The notes beneath the pieces are model-generated. The model did not search any database. It saw only the letters and a program-made list of their open reading frames with translations, and was not told where the DNA came from. From Streptomyces sp. NBRC 110611 (GTDB lineage: Bacteria; Actinomycetota; Actinomycetes; Streptomycetales; Streptomycetaceae), in the NCBI RefSeq assembly GCF_001590865.1, contig NZ_BBUY01000003.1, positions 131,846 through 195,845 of the forward strand: DNA of 64,000 nucleotides, written 5' to 3'. Within the stretch, counting starts at the first letter, position 1. Each line of letters opens with the position of its first letter. This document shows, in pieces, positions 8,515-17,380 of this stretch. The translations under genes were made by a program, and so were the position numbers.

Positions 8515-8754
8515 GTTCCTGCTCCTCCGCATGTGCTGGATATGCCGGGATTCGGTTTCCCGGATATGACGACGCTAGGCGCGGGCGGAAGGCCGCTTCC
8601 GTAACGGCGCTCACCATTCACCGACGCGCTCACCGTTCGAGCGATCCCGTGCTCGCACAGCGCCGGACAAGGTCTCCGGACAAGGTCTACCGTCCAGACA
8701 GGCGGAGGACCGCGACCGGAAGCCAGAAAAACAGAAACCGGAAAGGGGCCCGCC

Positions 8755-9102
8755 ATGAACCAGCCGGAGACGACGACACGGATCACGGTGCTGACAGTGC
8801 CGGGCTGCCCGAACGCCCCGCTCGTCCGCGTACGCATCGCCACCGCCCTCGCGGGCCGGACGGTGCCGGTGGACCGGGTCGAGGTGCCCGACGAGGAAGA
8901 GGCCGTCCGACGGGGGATGAACGGCTCACCCGCCGTCCTGGTGAACGGCACCGACCCGTTCGCCGAGCCGGGCGTCCGGCCCAGCCTGTCCTGCCGGCTC
9001 TACCGCCACGCCGACGGCACCACCGACGGGGCACCCACCGTCGCGGACCTGCGCCGGGCCCTGGCAGCGAGCGGTCCGGCCGGAACACCCGGGGAGGGGT
9101 GA
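8755..9102 (+). CDS. Thioredoxin-like DF-family (seleno)protein type
   Basis: 115 residues. The N-terminal VPGCPNAPLVRVRI motif occupies the place of a thioredoxin CxxC but has a single Cys. GSPAVLVNGTDPFAEPG and SLSCRLYRHADG then follow. That order (CPN, GSPxxLVxGxDPF, SCRLYR) is what I associate with the DF-family (seleno)proteins, often misannotated as alkylmercury lyase. The second conserved Cys (SCRLY) could act with the first. Preceded by GGAAAGG. Confidence 0.7.
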   Translation: MNQPETTTRITVLTVPGCPNAPLVRVRIATALAGRTVPVDRVEVPDEEEAVRRGMNGSPAVLVNGTDPFAEPGVRPSLSCRLYRHADGTTDGAPTVADLRRALAASGPAGTPGEG

Positions 9103-9185
9103 GGGGCCAGGCGCGGCGGGCTGCCGGGCCCGCTCCTTGCCCCACGGATCCCCGTCAGAAGCACCCTGGTGGCTAGGGCCTGTGG

Positions 9186-10718
9186 CTAGTGGCTGCCGGT
9201 GAGTTCGCCGCTGAGCTTCCCGTGGAGGTGGGCGCTGGACTGGTTGAGGCCGGTGATCTCGACGGTCTTGCCGCGCTCCTTGTACTTCGTCTCGATGGCG
9301 TCGAGGGCGGCGACGGAGGAGGCGTCCCAGATATGGGCAGCGGTGAGGTCGATGACAACCTTGTCGGGGTCGGTGGCGTAGTGGAACCGGTTGACCAGGT
9401 CGTTGGAGGAGGCGAAGAAGAGTTCGCCGGTGACGGAGTAGACGACGCTGGTGCCGTCAGGGTCGGTGACCGAGGTGACACTGGCCAGGTGGGCGACGCG
9501 CTTGGCGAAGATGACCATGGCGGTGAGGGTGCCGACGACGACGCCGATGGCGAGGTTGTGCGTGGCCACCACGCAGGCGACGGTGATGACCATGACGGCG
9601 ATCTCGCCGACGGGCAGGCGCGTGAGCGTCTTCGGTGCGAGGGAGTGCCAGTCGAAGGTCGCGAACGACACCATGATCATGACGGCGACGAGGGCGGCCA
9701 TGGGGATGTCGGAGACGACCGGGCCGAAGACGATGCACAGCACCATCAGGAACGCGCCCGCCAGGAACGTGGAAAGGCGGGTACGGGCGCCGGAGACCCG
9801 TACGTTGATCATCGTCTGGCCGATCATGGCGCAGCCGCCCATGCCGCCGAAGAAGCCGGTGACGATGTTGGCGATGCCCTGGCCGATGGACTCCCGGGTC
9901 TTGGAGGAGCGGGTGTCGGTGATGTCGTCGACCAGCTTGGCCGTCATCAGCGACTCCATCAGGCCGACCAGCGCCATGGCGAGCGCGTAGGGGGCGATGG
10001 TGGTCAGGGTGTCCAGGGTGAACGGCACGTCCGGCAGACCCGGCACGGGCAGGGAGGAGGGCAGGTCTCCCTTGCCGCCGACGGTCGGTACCGCGATCCC
10101 GGCGGCGACCGTGATGGCGGTGAGGACGGCGATGGACACCAGCGGGGCCGGGATCACTCTGGTGACCTTCGGGAAGAAGATCATGAGCAGCAGGCCGCCC
10201 GCGATGAGCGGGTAGACGGGCCAGGGCACGTCCGTCATTTCCGGCACCTGGGCCATGAAGATCAGGATCGCGAGGGCGTTGACGAAGCCGACCATCACCG
10301 AGCGGGGCACGAACCGCATCAGCTTCGCGACACCGAGAGCGCCCAGGACGATCTGGAAGACGCCGGCGAGGATGACCGCGGCGACCAGGTAGCCGAGGCC
10401 GTGTTCGCGGTTGAGCGGGGCGATGACCAGGGCGACGGCGCCGGTGGCGGCGGAGATCATCGCCGGGCGCCCGCCGACGATCGCGATGGTCACGGCCATC
10501 GTGAAGGAGGCGAACAGGCCGATGGCCGGGTCGACTCCGGCGATGATCGAGAACGAGATCGCCTCGGGTATCAGCGCCAGGGCGACGACGAGGCCGGCCA
10601 GGACCTCGGTGCGCCAGACCTTGGGGTCGGACAGCCAGCTGGGACGCAGACCGCGCAGGCGCGCGGCGGGGGACGGTGCGGAAGTGGACAAGAGAGGACC
10701 TGTCGTGCTCGGGCACAC
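9186..10718 (-). CDS. SulP family anion transporter with STAS domain
   Basis: 510 residues. The membrane part (about residues 35-400) carries SulP hallmarks: GLVVALALIPEAISFSIIAG near the start, GGMGGCAMIGQTMINV (about residues 290-305) and DTRSSKTRESIGQG just before. The C-terminal STAS domain (about 425-505) includes VTGELFFASSNDLV and VVIDLTAAHIWDASSVAALD. SulP proteins move sulfate, bicarbonate or dicarboxylates. The divergent MerR-type gene next door is a frequent neighbour and probably regulates it. The GTG start is provisional; a TTG nine codons downstream is possible. Confidence 0.9.
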   Translation of the reverse strand: MCPSTTGPLLSTSAPSPAARLRGLRPSWLSDPKVWRTEVLAGLVVALALIPEAISFSIIAGVDPAIGLFASFTMAVTIAIVGGRPAMISAATGAVALVIAPLNREHGLGYLVAAVILAGVFQIVLGALGVAKLMRFVPRSVMVGFVNALAILIFMAQVPEMTDVPWPVYPLIAGGLLLMIFFPKVTRVIPAPLVSIAVLTAITVAAGIAVPTVGGKGDLPSSLPVPGLPDVPFTLDTLTTIAPYALAMALVGLMESLMTAKLVDDITDTRSSKTRESIGQGIANIVTGFFGGMGGCAMIGQTMINVRVSGARTRLSTFLAGAFLMVLCIVFGPVVSDIPMAALVAVMIMVSFATFDWHSLAPKTLTRLPVGEIAVMVITVACVVATHNLAIGVVVGTLTAMVIFAKRVAHLASVTSVTDPDGTSVVYSVTGELFFASSNDLVNRFHYATDPDKVVIDLTAAHIWDASSVAALDAIETKYKERGKTVEITGLNQSSAHLHGKLSGELTGSH

Positions 10719-10800
10719 CCGGCGTCACCTGGGGCGTGCGGGAAGAGCGGGGAGCCGGGGCGGCTCGCCGCGGCGTCCGCGAGCGGCGGACTGAAGTCAC

Positions 10801-10860
10801 AGGGCGGAGCGGGCGGGAGCGGACGGGAACGGGCGGCAGCGGGCGGGAACGGGCGGGAGC
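10801..10860. repeat. 10-bp-period GC-rich tandem repeat
   Basis: Six degenerate tandem units of the form GGGCGGGAGC lie between the divergent SulP and merR-like genes. It is upstream of the SulP promoter on the minus strand. No coding role is seen. Confidence 0.6.
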
Positions 10861-11065
10861 CGGAACTCCGCCACGCCGCTCAGGGGCGAAGGGTCACGGC
10901 GGGCAGGCGGCGGCGCTGGGCATCATGGGCATGCGCACGCTCTCTCCTGCAGGCATCGGACTTCGCCGGGGGCGTCGTCGGCCCCGACACGGCAGAAAGG
11001 CGCGGGAGGCATCCCGCACCATGGAGCGGGGACGGCACCATGAGCCGACCCCGACATCAACGACT

Positions 11066-11085
11066 CTACCCTAACGTTACGGTAG
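11066..11085. promoter_or_regulatory. MerR-type operator palindrome
   Basis: A 20-bp near-perfect palindrome (CTACC-C-TAACGTTA-C-GGTAG; one central pair mismatched on each side) sits 52 bases before the MerR gene, in the divergent interval with SulP. MerR-family proteins bind such dyads inside stretched promoters. The symmetry is directly visible; binding is inferred. Confidence 0.6.
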
Positions 11086-11136
11086 AGATGGAAGGCGGTC
11101 GCCGCGACCGCCGCGCGAGGCGAGGAAGGCAGGCGC

Positions 11137-11541
11137 GTGGGCAGCGAGCACATGCAGATCGGCGAGGTTGCCGCACGGACCGAGCTGTCGCTGCGCACCA
11201 TCCGGCACTACGAGGAGACCGGCCTGGTCATCCCCTCCGCCCGCTCACAGGGCGGCTTCCGCCTCTACGCCGAGGCCGACGTCGCCCGCCTGATGGTCAT
11301 CCGCCGGATGAAACCACTCGGCTTCACCCTGGACGAGATGCGCGCCCTGCTCGCCGCCACCGACCGGCTCGACTCCGGCGAGGAGTTGTCCGCCACGGAC
11401 CGCGAGGAGCTCCTGGAGCGGGTGCGCGGCTTCGAAGAGGCCGCGCAGCGACGCGTGGCGGATCTCCGTACGCAGCTGGCGCGGGCCGAGGAATTCGCGG
11501 CCACCCTGCACGCACGTCTCACCCAGGCCGCCACCGTCTGA
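11137..11541 (+). CDS. MerR family transcriptional regulator
   Basis: 134 residues: MerR winged helix at the N-terminus (MQIGEVAARTELSLRTIRHY, then ETGLVIPSARSQGGFRLY), the MKPLGFTLDEMRALL segment and a C-terminal dimerisation coiled coil. It lacks the Cys-rich metal site of heavy-metal sensors. The GTG start is supported by AGGAAGG; an ATG five codons in is an alternative. It probably controls the divergent SulP transporter and itself. Confidence 0.85.
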   Translation: MGSEHMQIGEVAARTELSLRTIRHYEETGLVIPSARSQGGFRLYAEADVARLMVIRRMKPLGFTLDEMRALLAATDRLDSGEELSATDREELLERVRGFEEAAQRRVADLRTQLARAEEFAATLHARLTQAATV

Positions 11542-11554
11542 ACGCCGCCACCGT

Positions 11555-12001
11555 CTAGGGCCTTGTCCGTGCGCCTCCGGGCGCCTCCGTGCGCCCCATT
11601 CGTGGCCCCTCGGGGGCGTGCGCGTCGCGGCGGGCGGCGCGGCGGCCGCCGACCAGCAGCAGGATGCTCGCGAGCAGGGGGAGCGGCCAGGGCGTGGTGA
11701 TGAGGATGACGGCGTCCACCACGCCCCAGATCCCCAGTGTCCAGGCGAGGAACGGCGGTGGCGTGATGCCGCGGCGGTCCAGCCACAGGACGATCAGGCC
11801 GACCACGACGAGCGGCGGGCCGAAGCTCTCCAGGGACAGCCAGAGCACGCTGTTGGCCGGGCTCATATCGGAGAAGCCCTCGCCCCACAGCGCCCCGCTG
11901 AACCACTCCCCGGCGTAGCGCGCCGCTCCCTCCAGCGTCAGGGCGAGCAGCGTATGCGCGGCTCCGAGGAACACGAGGAGCCAGCCGGCGCATTTGATCA
12001 T
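11555..12001 (-). CDS. Small integral membrane protein (DUF6463-like)
   Basis: About 148 residues with four hydrophobic segments. The conserved pattern AAHTLLAL, then WFSGALWG, then MSPANSVLWLSLESFGPPL, then VLWLDRRG resembles what I know as DUF6463. No function is known. The chosen ATG has GGGAGAA upstream; the frame continues upstream to 12136 but that part overlaps the divergent TetR promoter. Divergent from a TetR regulator, which is probably its repressor. Confidence 0.7.
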   Translation of the reverse strand: MIKCAGWLLVFLGAAHTLLALTLEGAARYAGEWFSGALWGEGFSDMSPANSVLWLSLESFGPPLVVVGLIVLWLDRRGITPPPFLAWTLGIWGVVDAVILITTPWPLPLLASILLLVGGRRAARRDAHAPEGPRMGRTEAPGGARTRP

Positions 12002-12025
12002 CTGAGTTCTCCCGTTCGGAATTAC

Positions 12026-12040
12026 GGAACCAACGGTTTC
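12026..12040. promoter_or_regulatory. Putative TetR operator
   Basis: GGAACC-AAC-GGTTTC, an inverted repeat with one arm mismatch, lies between the divergent membrane-protein and TetR genes. A further partial copy, TTGGTTTC, lies just downstream. Confidence 0.45.
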
Positions 12041-12068
12041 GATACTCTTGGTTTCATATGATGGCCCC

Positions 12069-12794
12069 ATGTCTGCGCGAAGGCAAGCCGGAAGCCAGGG
12101 GGGCCGTCCCAGGGACAGCCGCGTCGACGAGGCCATCGCCTCCGCCGTTCGAGAGCTGCTGACCGAGGTGGGTTACCTGCGGCTCACGATGGCCGAGGTG
12201 GCCGCGCGAGCAGGCGTGGGCAAGGCGGCGATCTACCGGCGGCACGCCACCAAACAAGAAATGATCTTTGACGTCCTCCTGCCGGACCGGTTCCTGGCCG
12301 TGGCACCCGACCGCGGGTCCCTCCGCGCGGACCTGGCCGCCGTGCTCACCGAGATCGCGGACAGCATGGCCGCCCCGCCGCAGGGGACGGTCCCGGGCCT
12401 GCTGGCCGATATCCACGCCGACCCCGCACTACGCGAGCGGTTCGACGAGAGATACCTCGGCGCCCAGCGCCAGACCCTCACGGAGATCCTGGACCGGGCG
12501 GCCGCACGCGGCGAACTCACCGCCCGCCCCGACCCTGCCGCCCTCAACGCCCTGCTGGTCGGCCCCGTCTTCGCCTGGCTGTTCCTGCTGTCCGAATCCC
12601 CCGGCCGGCTCCCCGCCCTGACCTCCGCACTTCTCGACGCGGCACTCGCCCTCAGCGGCGGCAGCAGCGACAACGGTGGCAGCGGGCCAGAATCGGGGCA
12701 TGTGCACGGAGCGACGGAGGAGAGTCCCCGCCGGGGTGGTCGCGGTGACGGGAAGTTCGGGCCGCGTCGGATCGGCCCTGGCGGCGGCGCTTGA
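12069..12794 (+). CDS. TetR family transcriptional regulator
   Basis: 241 residues. The N-terminal HTH is clear (AIASAVRELLTEVGYLRLTM, then AEVAARAGVGKAAIYRRH, about residues 21-60), followed by a TetR_C-type domain ending near residue 196. The last 45 residues are Gly/Ser/Arg-rich and overlap the next gene by 95 bases, so they are probably dispensable or the downstream gene starts later than annotated. It sits at the left edge of the nucleoside locus but faces the membrane-protein gene and is more likely its local repressor. Confidence 0.8.
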   Translation: MSARRQAGSQGGRPRDSRVDEAIASAVRELLTEVGYLRLTMAEVAARAGVGKAAIYRRHATKQEMIFDVLLPDRFLAVAPDRGSLRADLAAVLTEIADSMAAPPQGTVPGLLADIHADPALRERFDERYLGAQRQTLTEILDRAAARGELTARPDPAALNALLVGPVFAWLFLLSESPGRLPALTSALLDAALALSGGSSDNGGSGPESGHVHGATEESPRRGGRGDGKFGPRRIGPGGGA

Positions 12795-13614
12795 CGCGGC
12801 CGGCTGGACGGTCCGGGGTGTGGACCGGGCGTCCGGGCGGTGGACGGGTGTCGTCGGAGACCTGCGGGACCGGGCCGTGCGGCTGGCCGCGTTGCGGTCG
12901 GCCGATGTCCTGGTCCATGCCGCGGCGCTGCACGCGCCGCACGTCGGGCGGCTGACCGAGGACGAGTTCCGTGCCGTGAACGTGGGGGTGACCGCGGAGT
13001 TGCTCGCCGAGGCCGGCCGCGTCGGTGTGCGGCGGGTCCTCTACATCAGCAGTACGAGCGTCTACGGGCACGCCTTGGTGCCCGTGGACCGCGCGGTGTG
13101 GGTGGACGAGCAGCTCGCCCCGCTGCCGCGGGACATCTACGACGAGACCAAGCTGGCCGCCGAGGAGCTGACCGCCGCCTGCGCCGTCCCCTCGGTCACG
13201 CTGCGCGTAGCGCGCTGCTTCCCCGAGCCGTTGCCGGTGCTGGCCGCCCATCTCCTGCACCGGGCGGTCGACATGGCCGACGTGGCCGCGGCGGGAGTGC
13301 TCGCCGTGTCGCGCACCGACGTGACCGGGACGTTCAACATCTCCGGGCCGCACCCCTTCCGCCGGGCGGACTGCCCTTCCCTGCACCGCGATGCGGGCGC
13401 GGTACTCGCCGCCCGGGTCCCGGACATCTGCGCCGCGTTCCGCGACCGCGGATGGCCGGTGCCCGACCGCCTGGACCGGGTGTACGACTCGGCCGCCGCC
13501 ACAAAAGCCTTCGGCTACCGTCCCGTTCGCGGGGTGCGGCACCTGCTGCGCACTGCCGCCGCCGGACCAACTCCGGGCCGACCTGACGGGACGTCGGCCG
13601 ATCCCGAACGGTAG
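12700..13614 (+). CDS. NAD-dependent epimerase/dehydratase (extended SDR)
   Basis: About 304 residues. The nucleotide-binding loop is VTGSSGRVGSAL near the N-terminus. ISSTSVYG and YDETK supply the Ser-Tyr-Lys catalytic residues. FNISGPHPF and the C-terminal FGYRPVRG are typical of sugar-nucleotide epimerases, but the substrate is not predictable. The start is uncertain: an in-frame GTG at 12736 lies after GGAGGAG, whereas the ATG used here overlaps the TetR gene. It lies 123 bases upstream of the SAHase-cupin gene and may belong to the nucleoside locus. Confidence 0.75.
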   Translation: MCTERRRRVPAGVVAVTGSSGRVGSALAAALDAAGWTVRGVDRASGRWTGVVGDLRDRAVRLAALRSADVLVHAAALHAPHVGRLTEDEFRAVNVGVTAELLAEAGRVGVRRVLYISSTSVYGHALVPVDRAVWVDEQLAPLPRDIYDETKLAAEELTAACAVPSVTLRVARCFPEPLPVLAAHLLHRAVDMADVAAAGVLAVSRTDVTGTFNISGPHPFRRADCPSLHRDAGAVLAARVPDICAAFRDRGWPVPDRLDRVYDSAAATKAFGYRPVRGVRHLLRTAAAGPTPGRPDGTSADPER

Positions 13615-13737
13615 GCAGCGGTAGGCAGCAGACAGCCGCCCTGCCATGCGACCATCGACCGTCGCACATCGCACAACGAGCAACGAGCAACGACACCTTG
13701 CCCCAGGAACGAACTCCGCGTACCGAGGAGAGCGAAC

Positions 13738-15237
13738 GTGACGAGGGAATTCGCCGACCGCATCCACTGGCTTTCGCAGGCAATGCCGGTCACCAAGCGT
13801 CTCGTCGGGGAGCTCGACGACCGCTCGTATCCCCGCCGGAGGTTCTGTTACCGCGGGCATCTGACGGCGAACTCGGCGCCCGTGCTCGACTGGCTGAGCG
13901 GCACCGGCGTCGACCTGACGGTATCCAGCTGCGACCCGAACACCGTCGACCCGCAGGTGGTGAACCGGCTGCGGGCGGCGGGCACGGCCGTACTGACCAG
14001 TGAGGAGGACCCGACCGGCGAGAAGGACCTCGACACGCTGGTGCGGTGGCGGCCCGAGCTGGTCTTCGACACGGGCGGCGACCTCACCACGGCCCTCGTC
14101 GAGCACGGCGATCCGCCGCTGGCGGCGGTGGAGTCGACGAGCACCGGCCTGTGGCGGCTGGGCCAGTTGGCCGGGCTTCCCCTGCCGGTGCTGGAGTGGG
14201 CCCGTATCCCGCTGAAGGAGAAGGTCGAGCACCGGTTCCACGTCGCCTCCGGGGTCTGGTCGGCCGTCAGCTGGCTGACCGGGCTGTCCGTCGAGGGCCG
14301 CCGGGTGCTGGTGGTGGGCTACGGGGAGGTGGGAAAGGGCGTCGCCGATCTGGCCCGTAGGCTCGGCTCCCGGGTCACCGTGGCCGAACCGGACCCGTCC
14401 CGGGCGCTGGACGCGCGGCTGCGGGGGCATGCGACCGTGTCCTCCGCGCTGGCCGCGGCGCATACCGCCGAGATCGTCGTCACCGCCACCGGACGGCCGG
14501 ACGCCGTACCCGCCGCCTGCCTCGACCGGCTGCCCGACGGGGCCATCCTGGCGAACGCCGGGCACTCGCCGGAGGAGATCGACCTCGGCCATCTGGCCGC
14601 CCGGGGTCCCGGCCGGCCGGTGCGGCCCGGCGTCGTCGAGTACCGCGTCGCCGACCGCGCCGTCTACGTGCTGGGCGGTGCGAGCCCGGTCAATCTCGCG
14701 GCGGGTACCACCTTCGGCGACGACCTGTGGGACCTGTTCGCCGGTGTCACCGTGCTGAGTTGCGCCTGGCTGCTGAACGGCGACTGGTCCGGGGAGCCCG
14801 CCGGGATACACCCGATGCCACCCCGTATGGAGCGCCGCATCGCCGAGCTGTACCTGAGGCCGACGGGGCGGCCGGCGCACGTGGGCAGGATCGAGGAGGC
14901 GGACCCGGTGGCCGCCGGCGGCCATGTGCTCCAGGAGCTGGTCGGGCCGCAGTGCCACGGCTACCAGCAGCACCACAGCGTGGCCTGCTCGACACTGGCG
15001 CCCGGCGCCGTCATCCCCGTCCACCACCACGAGCGGAGCGAGGAGACGTACGTCGTGCTGTCCGGGGAGGCGACCGTATCGCTCGACGGCACCGATCACG
15101 TCGTACCGGCGGGCGGCACCGTCGCCATTCCGCCCCGTACCCGGCACGGTGTGGTCGCCGGGGCCCAGGGCGCCCTACTGCTCGCGGTGTCCACGCCGCC
15201 CTGGCAGCCGGACGACCATCACGAGGCCCCGCTCTGA
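13738..15237 (+). CDS. SAH-hydrolase-like NAD-binding protein fused to a cupin
   Basis: 499 residues. Residues about 35-360 follow the S-adenosylhomocysteine hydrolase plan in order: RGHLTANSA (His41), FDTGGDL (Asp111), VESTSTG (Glu132), the Rossmann motif VVGYGEVGKGVA (about 192-203), and ANAGHSPEEI (His275). The catalytic Lys/Asp pair of true SAHases (TKxxxDN) cannot be aligned; this part reads PLKEKVEHRF. Residues about 405-490 are a cupin with a HHHERSEE metal cluster (His429-431, Glu435/436) and a distal RHGV His470. I know of no standard enzyme with this architecture. Start GTG with GGAG upstream. It overlaps the convergent HisG-like gene by 19 bases. Confidence 0.8.
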   Translation: MTREFADRIHWLSQAMPVTKRLVGELDDRSYPRRRFCYRGHLTANSAPVLDWLSGTGVDLTVSSCDPNTVDPQVVNRLRAAGTAVLTSEEDPTGEKDLDTLVRWRPELVFDTGGDLTTALVEHGDPPLAAVESTSTGLWRLGQLAGLPLPVLEWARIPLKEKVEHRFHVASGVWSAVSWLTGLSVEGRRVLVVGYGEVGKGVADLARRLGSRVTVAEPDPSRALDARLRGHATVSSALAAAHTAEIVVTATGRPDAVPAACLDRLPDGAILANAGHSPEEIDLGHLAARGPGRPVRPGVVEYRVADRAVYVLGGASPVNLAAGTTFGDDLWDLFAGVTVLSCAWLLNGDWSGEPAGIHPMPPRMERRIAELYLRPTGRPAHVGRIEEADPVAAGGHVLQELVGPQCHGYQQHHSVACSTLAPGAVIPVHHHERSEETYVVLSGEATVSLDGTDHVVPAGGTVAIPPRTRHGVVAGAQGALLLAVSTPPWQPDDHHEAPL

Positions 15238-15980
15238 GGGCACCGTGCCCCGGCACCCTCCACTTGGGGCGGCCGCGTCGCCCCTTGGGGCGGCCGCGCT
15301 GCCCGGCTCGTCCGGTCCGCCGGGAGCAGGCACGGCAGCAGCCGCTCGGCCAGTGTCCTGATGGCGGGCGAGGCGGCGGCCGCCGGAGCGCACACGAGCA
15401 CCGCCTGCGACGAGATCAGCGGCGGGCCGACCGCCCGCAGTCCGTGCGCGGCCAGCGTGCGCCCGGACTCGACCACGTCCGCGACCGCGTCGGCGATGCC
15501 GAGGTGGACGGCGACCTCCACGGCGCCGGTCATCTCCACGATCTCGGCGGTCACTCCGTGCGCGGCCAGATCGCGGGCGGTCAGCCGCGGCAGCGCCGTG
15601 GCGATCCGCGCGCCCTGAAGCCCCGAGACGGTGCCGGAGCCATCGCGGGGAACGGCGTAGCGCACCTGCGCGTGGCCGAAGCCGAGCGTCAGCAGCTCGA
15701 CCATCGGCAGGTCGGCGTCCGCGACGAAGTCCCGTCCGGTGATGCCCGCGTCCAAGTGCCCCTCGGCCACCAGCCGCGGCACGTCCCGGGCGCGCAGCTG
15801 GAGGAATTCGGTGTCGTTCTCGTGATCGAGCTGGTGCAGCCTTCCGTGTGCGGCACCGCACGCGTAGCCGGCGGCCGTGAGCAGCAGCCGGGCGCCCGCG
15901 GCCAGGGTGCCTTTGTTCGGTAGGGCGACGCGCTGTGGCCGCGCGGCGCCGGGCACGGCTAATCGGGGTTCCTGGGCCAT
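15219..15980 (-). CDS. HisG-like ATP phosphoribosyltransferase, coformycin/pentostatin type (PenA/CofA-like)
   Basis: 253 residues, related to HisG, which joins ATP and PRPP in histidine synthesis. Visible are VALPNKGTL, the LRARDVPRLVAEGHLDAGIT region, and the PRPP-binding signature ADVVESGRTLAAHGL (about residues 167-181). Isolated from histidine genes but in a locus that also has PurC-like and SDR partners, it matches the PenA/CofA enzyme that starts the diazepine nucleoside pathway by diverting histidine-type chemistry. A TTA codon is the seventh codon, suggesting bldA control. AAGGAG lies upstream of the ATG. It is convergent with, and slightly overlaps, the SAHase-cupin gene. Confidence 0.8.
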   Translation of the reverse strand: MAQEPRLAVPGAARPQRVALPNKGTLAAGARLLLTAAGYACGAAHGRLHQLDHENDTEFLQLRARDVPRLVAEGHLDAGITGRDFVADADLPMVELLTLGFGHAQVRYAVPRDGSGTVSGLQGARIATALPRLTARDLAAHGVTAEIVEMTGAVEVAVHLGIADAVADVVESGRTLAAHGLRAVGPPLISSQAVLVCAPAAAASPAIRTLAERLLPCLLPADRTSRAARPPQGATRPPQVEGAGARCPQSGAS

Positions 15981-16307
15981 GGGGAGTCGACTCCTTCAGC
16001 CGGGTGTGCCGCCGGCGCTCCGGCCTGATGCCGTGGTGCGACCGGGGGGATGAGAAGGCAGACAACGTGGCCGGTCACGGCACCGGGGTGCGTGAGGCGA
16101 TGGGGACGATACGTGTCGCCTCGTCAACTGGCAACGGGCATTGATCATTTGACGCCCCATAGGAAGATCTTTTACGTTAACAGGGCTGGTCAGAGCGGCA
16201 GTTGGAGCAAGGTCAAATCTTTCGGTGCAGGGGACCGTTGCGCAGCCCATGAACGCGACTTACGCTGTAGGGGTTCAACATCAACGATCAAGAAAGGAGG
16301 GGCACTT
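15981..16307. other. Divergent promoter region between HisG-like and Gfo/Idh genes
   Basis: A 327-base gap with no gene. It is notably more AT-rich than its surroundings at about 16140-16190 and holds the rightward promoter listed separately. It must also hold the leftward promoter of the HisG-like gene, so it is a likely control point for both antibiotic branches. Confidence 0.5.
16149..16178 (+). promoter_or_regulatory. Putative sigma-70-type promoter for the Gfo/Idh gene
   Basis: TTGACG (16149-16154) and TACGTT (16173-16178) are separated by 18 bases, a reasonable HrdB-type promoter. The stretch is AT-rich, and TGATCA just upstream is a perfect short palindrome. It would give a leader of about 120 bases. 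Confidence 0.5.
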
Positions 16308-17306
16308 GTGCGCTTCGCAGTAGTGGGAACCGGCTTCGGCGAACAGCACATCGGCTGGTTATTAGACGTGCCCGGCGTGACAGTCGAAGCACTGTGCTAC
16401 CGAAGTGATCACTCCCGGGCGACGCGCATAGCGAATCGCTTCTCCGTTCCGGCCGTCGAGTCGGACCCCCTGTCCGTGATACGCAGCGGACGCGTCGACG
16501 CGGTGTCCGTGGTGACACCGCCGGAAACGCATGAGAAGTATCTGACGGCGGCCCTCGACGCCGGCCTGACCGCGGTCTCCGACAAGCCCCTCGCACGCAA
16601 CAGCGACGAGGCGGACCGCCTCACCCGGTACTCCCAGGAGCGGGGCACACCGGGTTACGTCACCTTCCAGTGGCGCGCGAACCCGGCCCTGCGCGAAGTG
16701 GACCGGCTGCGCCGCAGCGGATTCCTCGGCCGTGTCCTCCAGGCCGAATTCGCCTTCCACCACGACTTCCTGGGCGAGCCCGAGACGCCGTGGCCCTGGC
16801 GCCACACCCGGCAGGCCGCGGGCGCCGGCACCCTCGCCGACCAGAGCGTCCACCTGCTCGATCTGCTCCGCTGGCTGACCGACGACGAGTGGACCGTGAC
16901 GAGTGCCCGCTCCTCGGTGGCGTTCGCCCAGCGCTCGCACCAGGGCAGCACCCTCACCGCGGAGACCGAGGACCTGGCCGATGTCCAGCTCACCTCCGCA
17001 TCCGGGACACCCGCCCGCGTCTTCACCTCCCGGGTCTCCGCCCACCGACAGCTACGAGCCGAGCTCCACGGCACCGAGGGCAGCGTCCTCGCCGTCCTCG
17101 ACCCCGATGACGGCTCCGGCCTGCTGCACCTCAACCCGCGCCGCGCCGAGAGCCGCGTCAGGGAATTCCCCGCCGACGAGATGAACATCTACCGGCTACT
17201 CCTCGCCGCCGACGGCCCGCCCCCCGAAGCACCGACCTTCGCGGACGGCGCCCGGGCACAGAGCCTGCTGGACGAGGCCGTACGGCACACCCGCAAGACC
17301 GCATAA
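16308..17306 (+). CDS. Gfo/Idh/MocA family oxidoreductase
   Basis: 332 residues. The N-terminal Rossmann motif is FAVVGTGFGEQH; VVTPPETHEKYLTAALDAGL and SDKPLARN are the family's EKP-type region (here DKP, about residues 92-94). GTLADQSVHLLDLLRWL in the second domain supplies the conserved Asp and His. Such enzymes oxidise or reduce hydroxyls of sugars, inositols and cyclitols with NAD(P). Here it could act on the carbocyclic ring. Two consecutive TTA codons (16359-16364, codons 18-19) strongly suggest bldA-dependent translation. The GTG start has AAAGGAGGGG. It is monocistronic, 132 bases before the MIPS operon. Confidence 0.85.
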   Translation: MRFAVVGTGFGEQHIGWLLDVPGVTVEALCYRSDHSRATRIANRFSVPAVESDPLSVIRSGRVDAVSVVTPPETHEKYLTAALDAGLTAVSDKPLARNSDEADRLTRYSQERGTPGYVTFQWRANPALREVDRLRRSGFLGRVLQAEFAFHHDFLGEPETPWPWRHTRQAAGAGTLADQSVHLLDLLRWLTDDEWTVTSARSSVAFAQRSHQGSTLTAETEDLADVQLTSASGTPARVFTSRVSAHRQLRAELHGTEGSVLAVLDPDDGSGLLHLNPRRAESRVREFPADEMNIYRLLLAADGPPPEAPTFADGARAQSLLDEAVRHTRKTA

Positions 17307-17380
17307 CTCCAAGGGGAGAAACCGATCTCCGGTCTCTCTCCTGTCTCTCTCTTGCTGCAACTGAATGTCGTCATGTCGTC

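Noticed and set aside
9189..11558. A 789-codon plus-strand open frame rich in Gly, Asp and Arg
   Set aside because: It is antisense to the SulP gene and out of frame with the MerR gene, lacks any domain, and has the biased composition of GC-rich shadow frames.
12652..15147. An 831-codon minus-strand open frame
   Set aside because: It is antisense to the epimerase and SAHase-cupin genes, both of which have clear family motifs.
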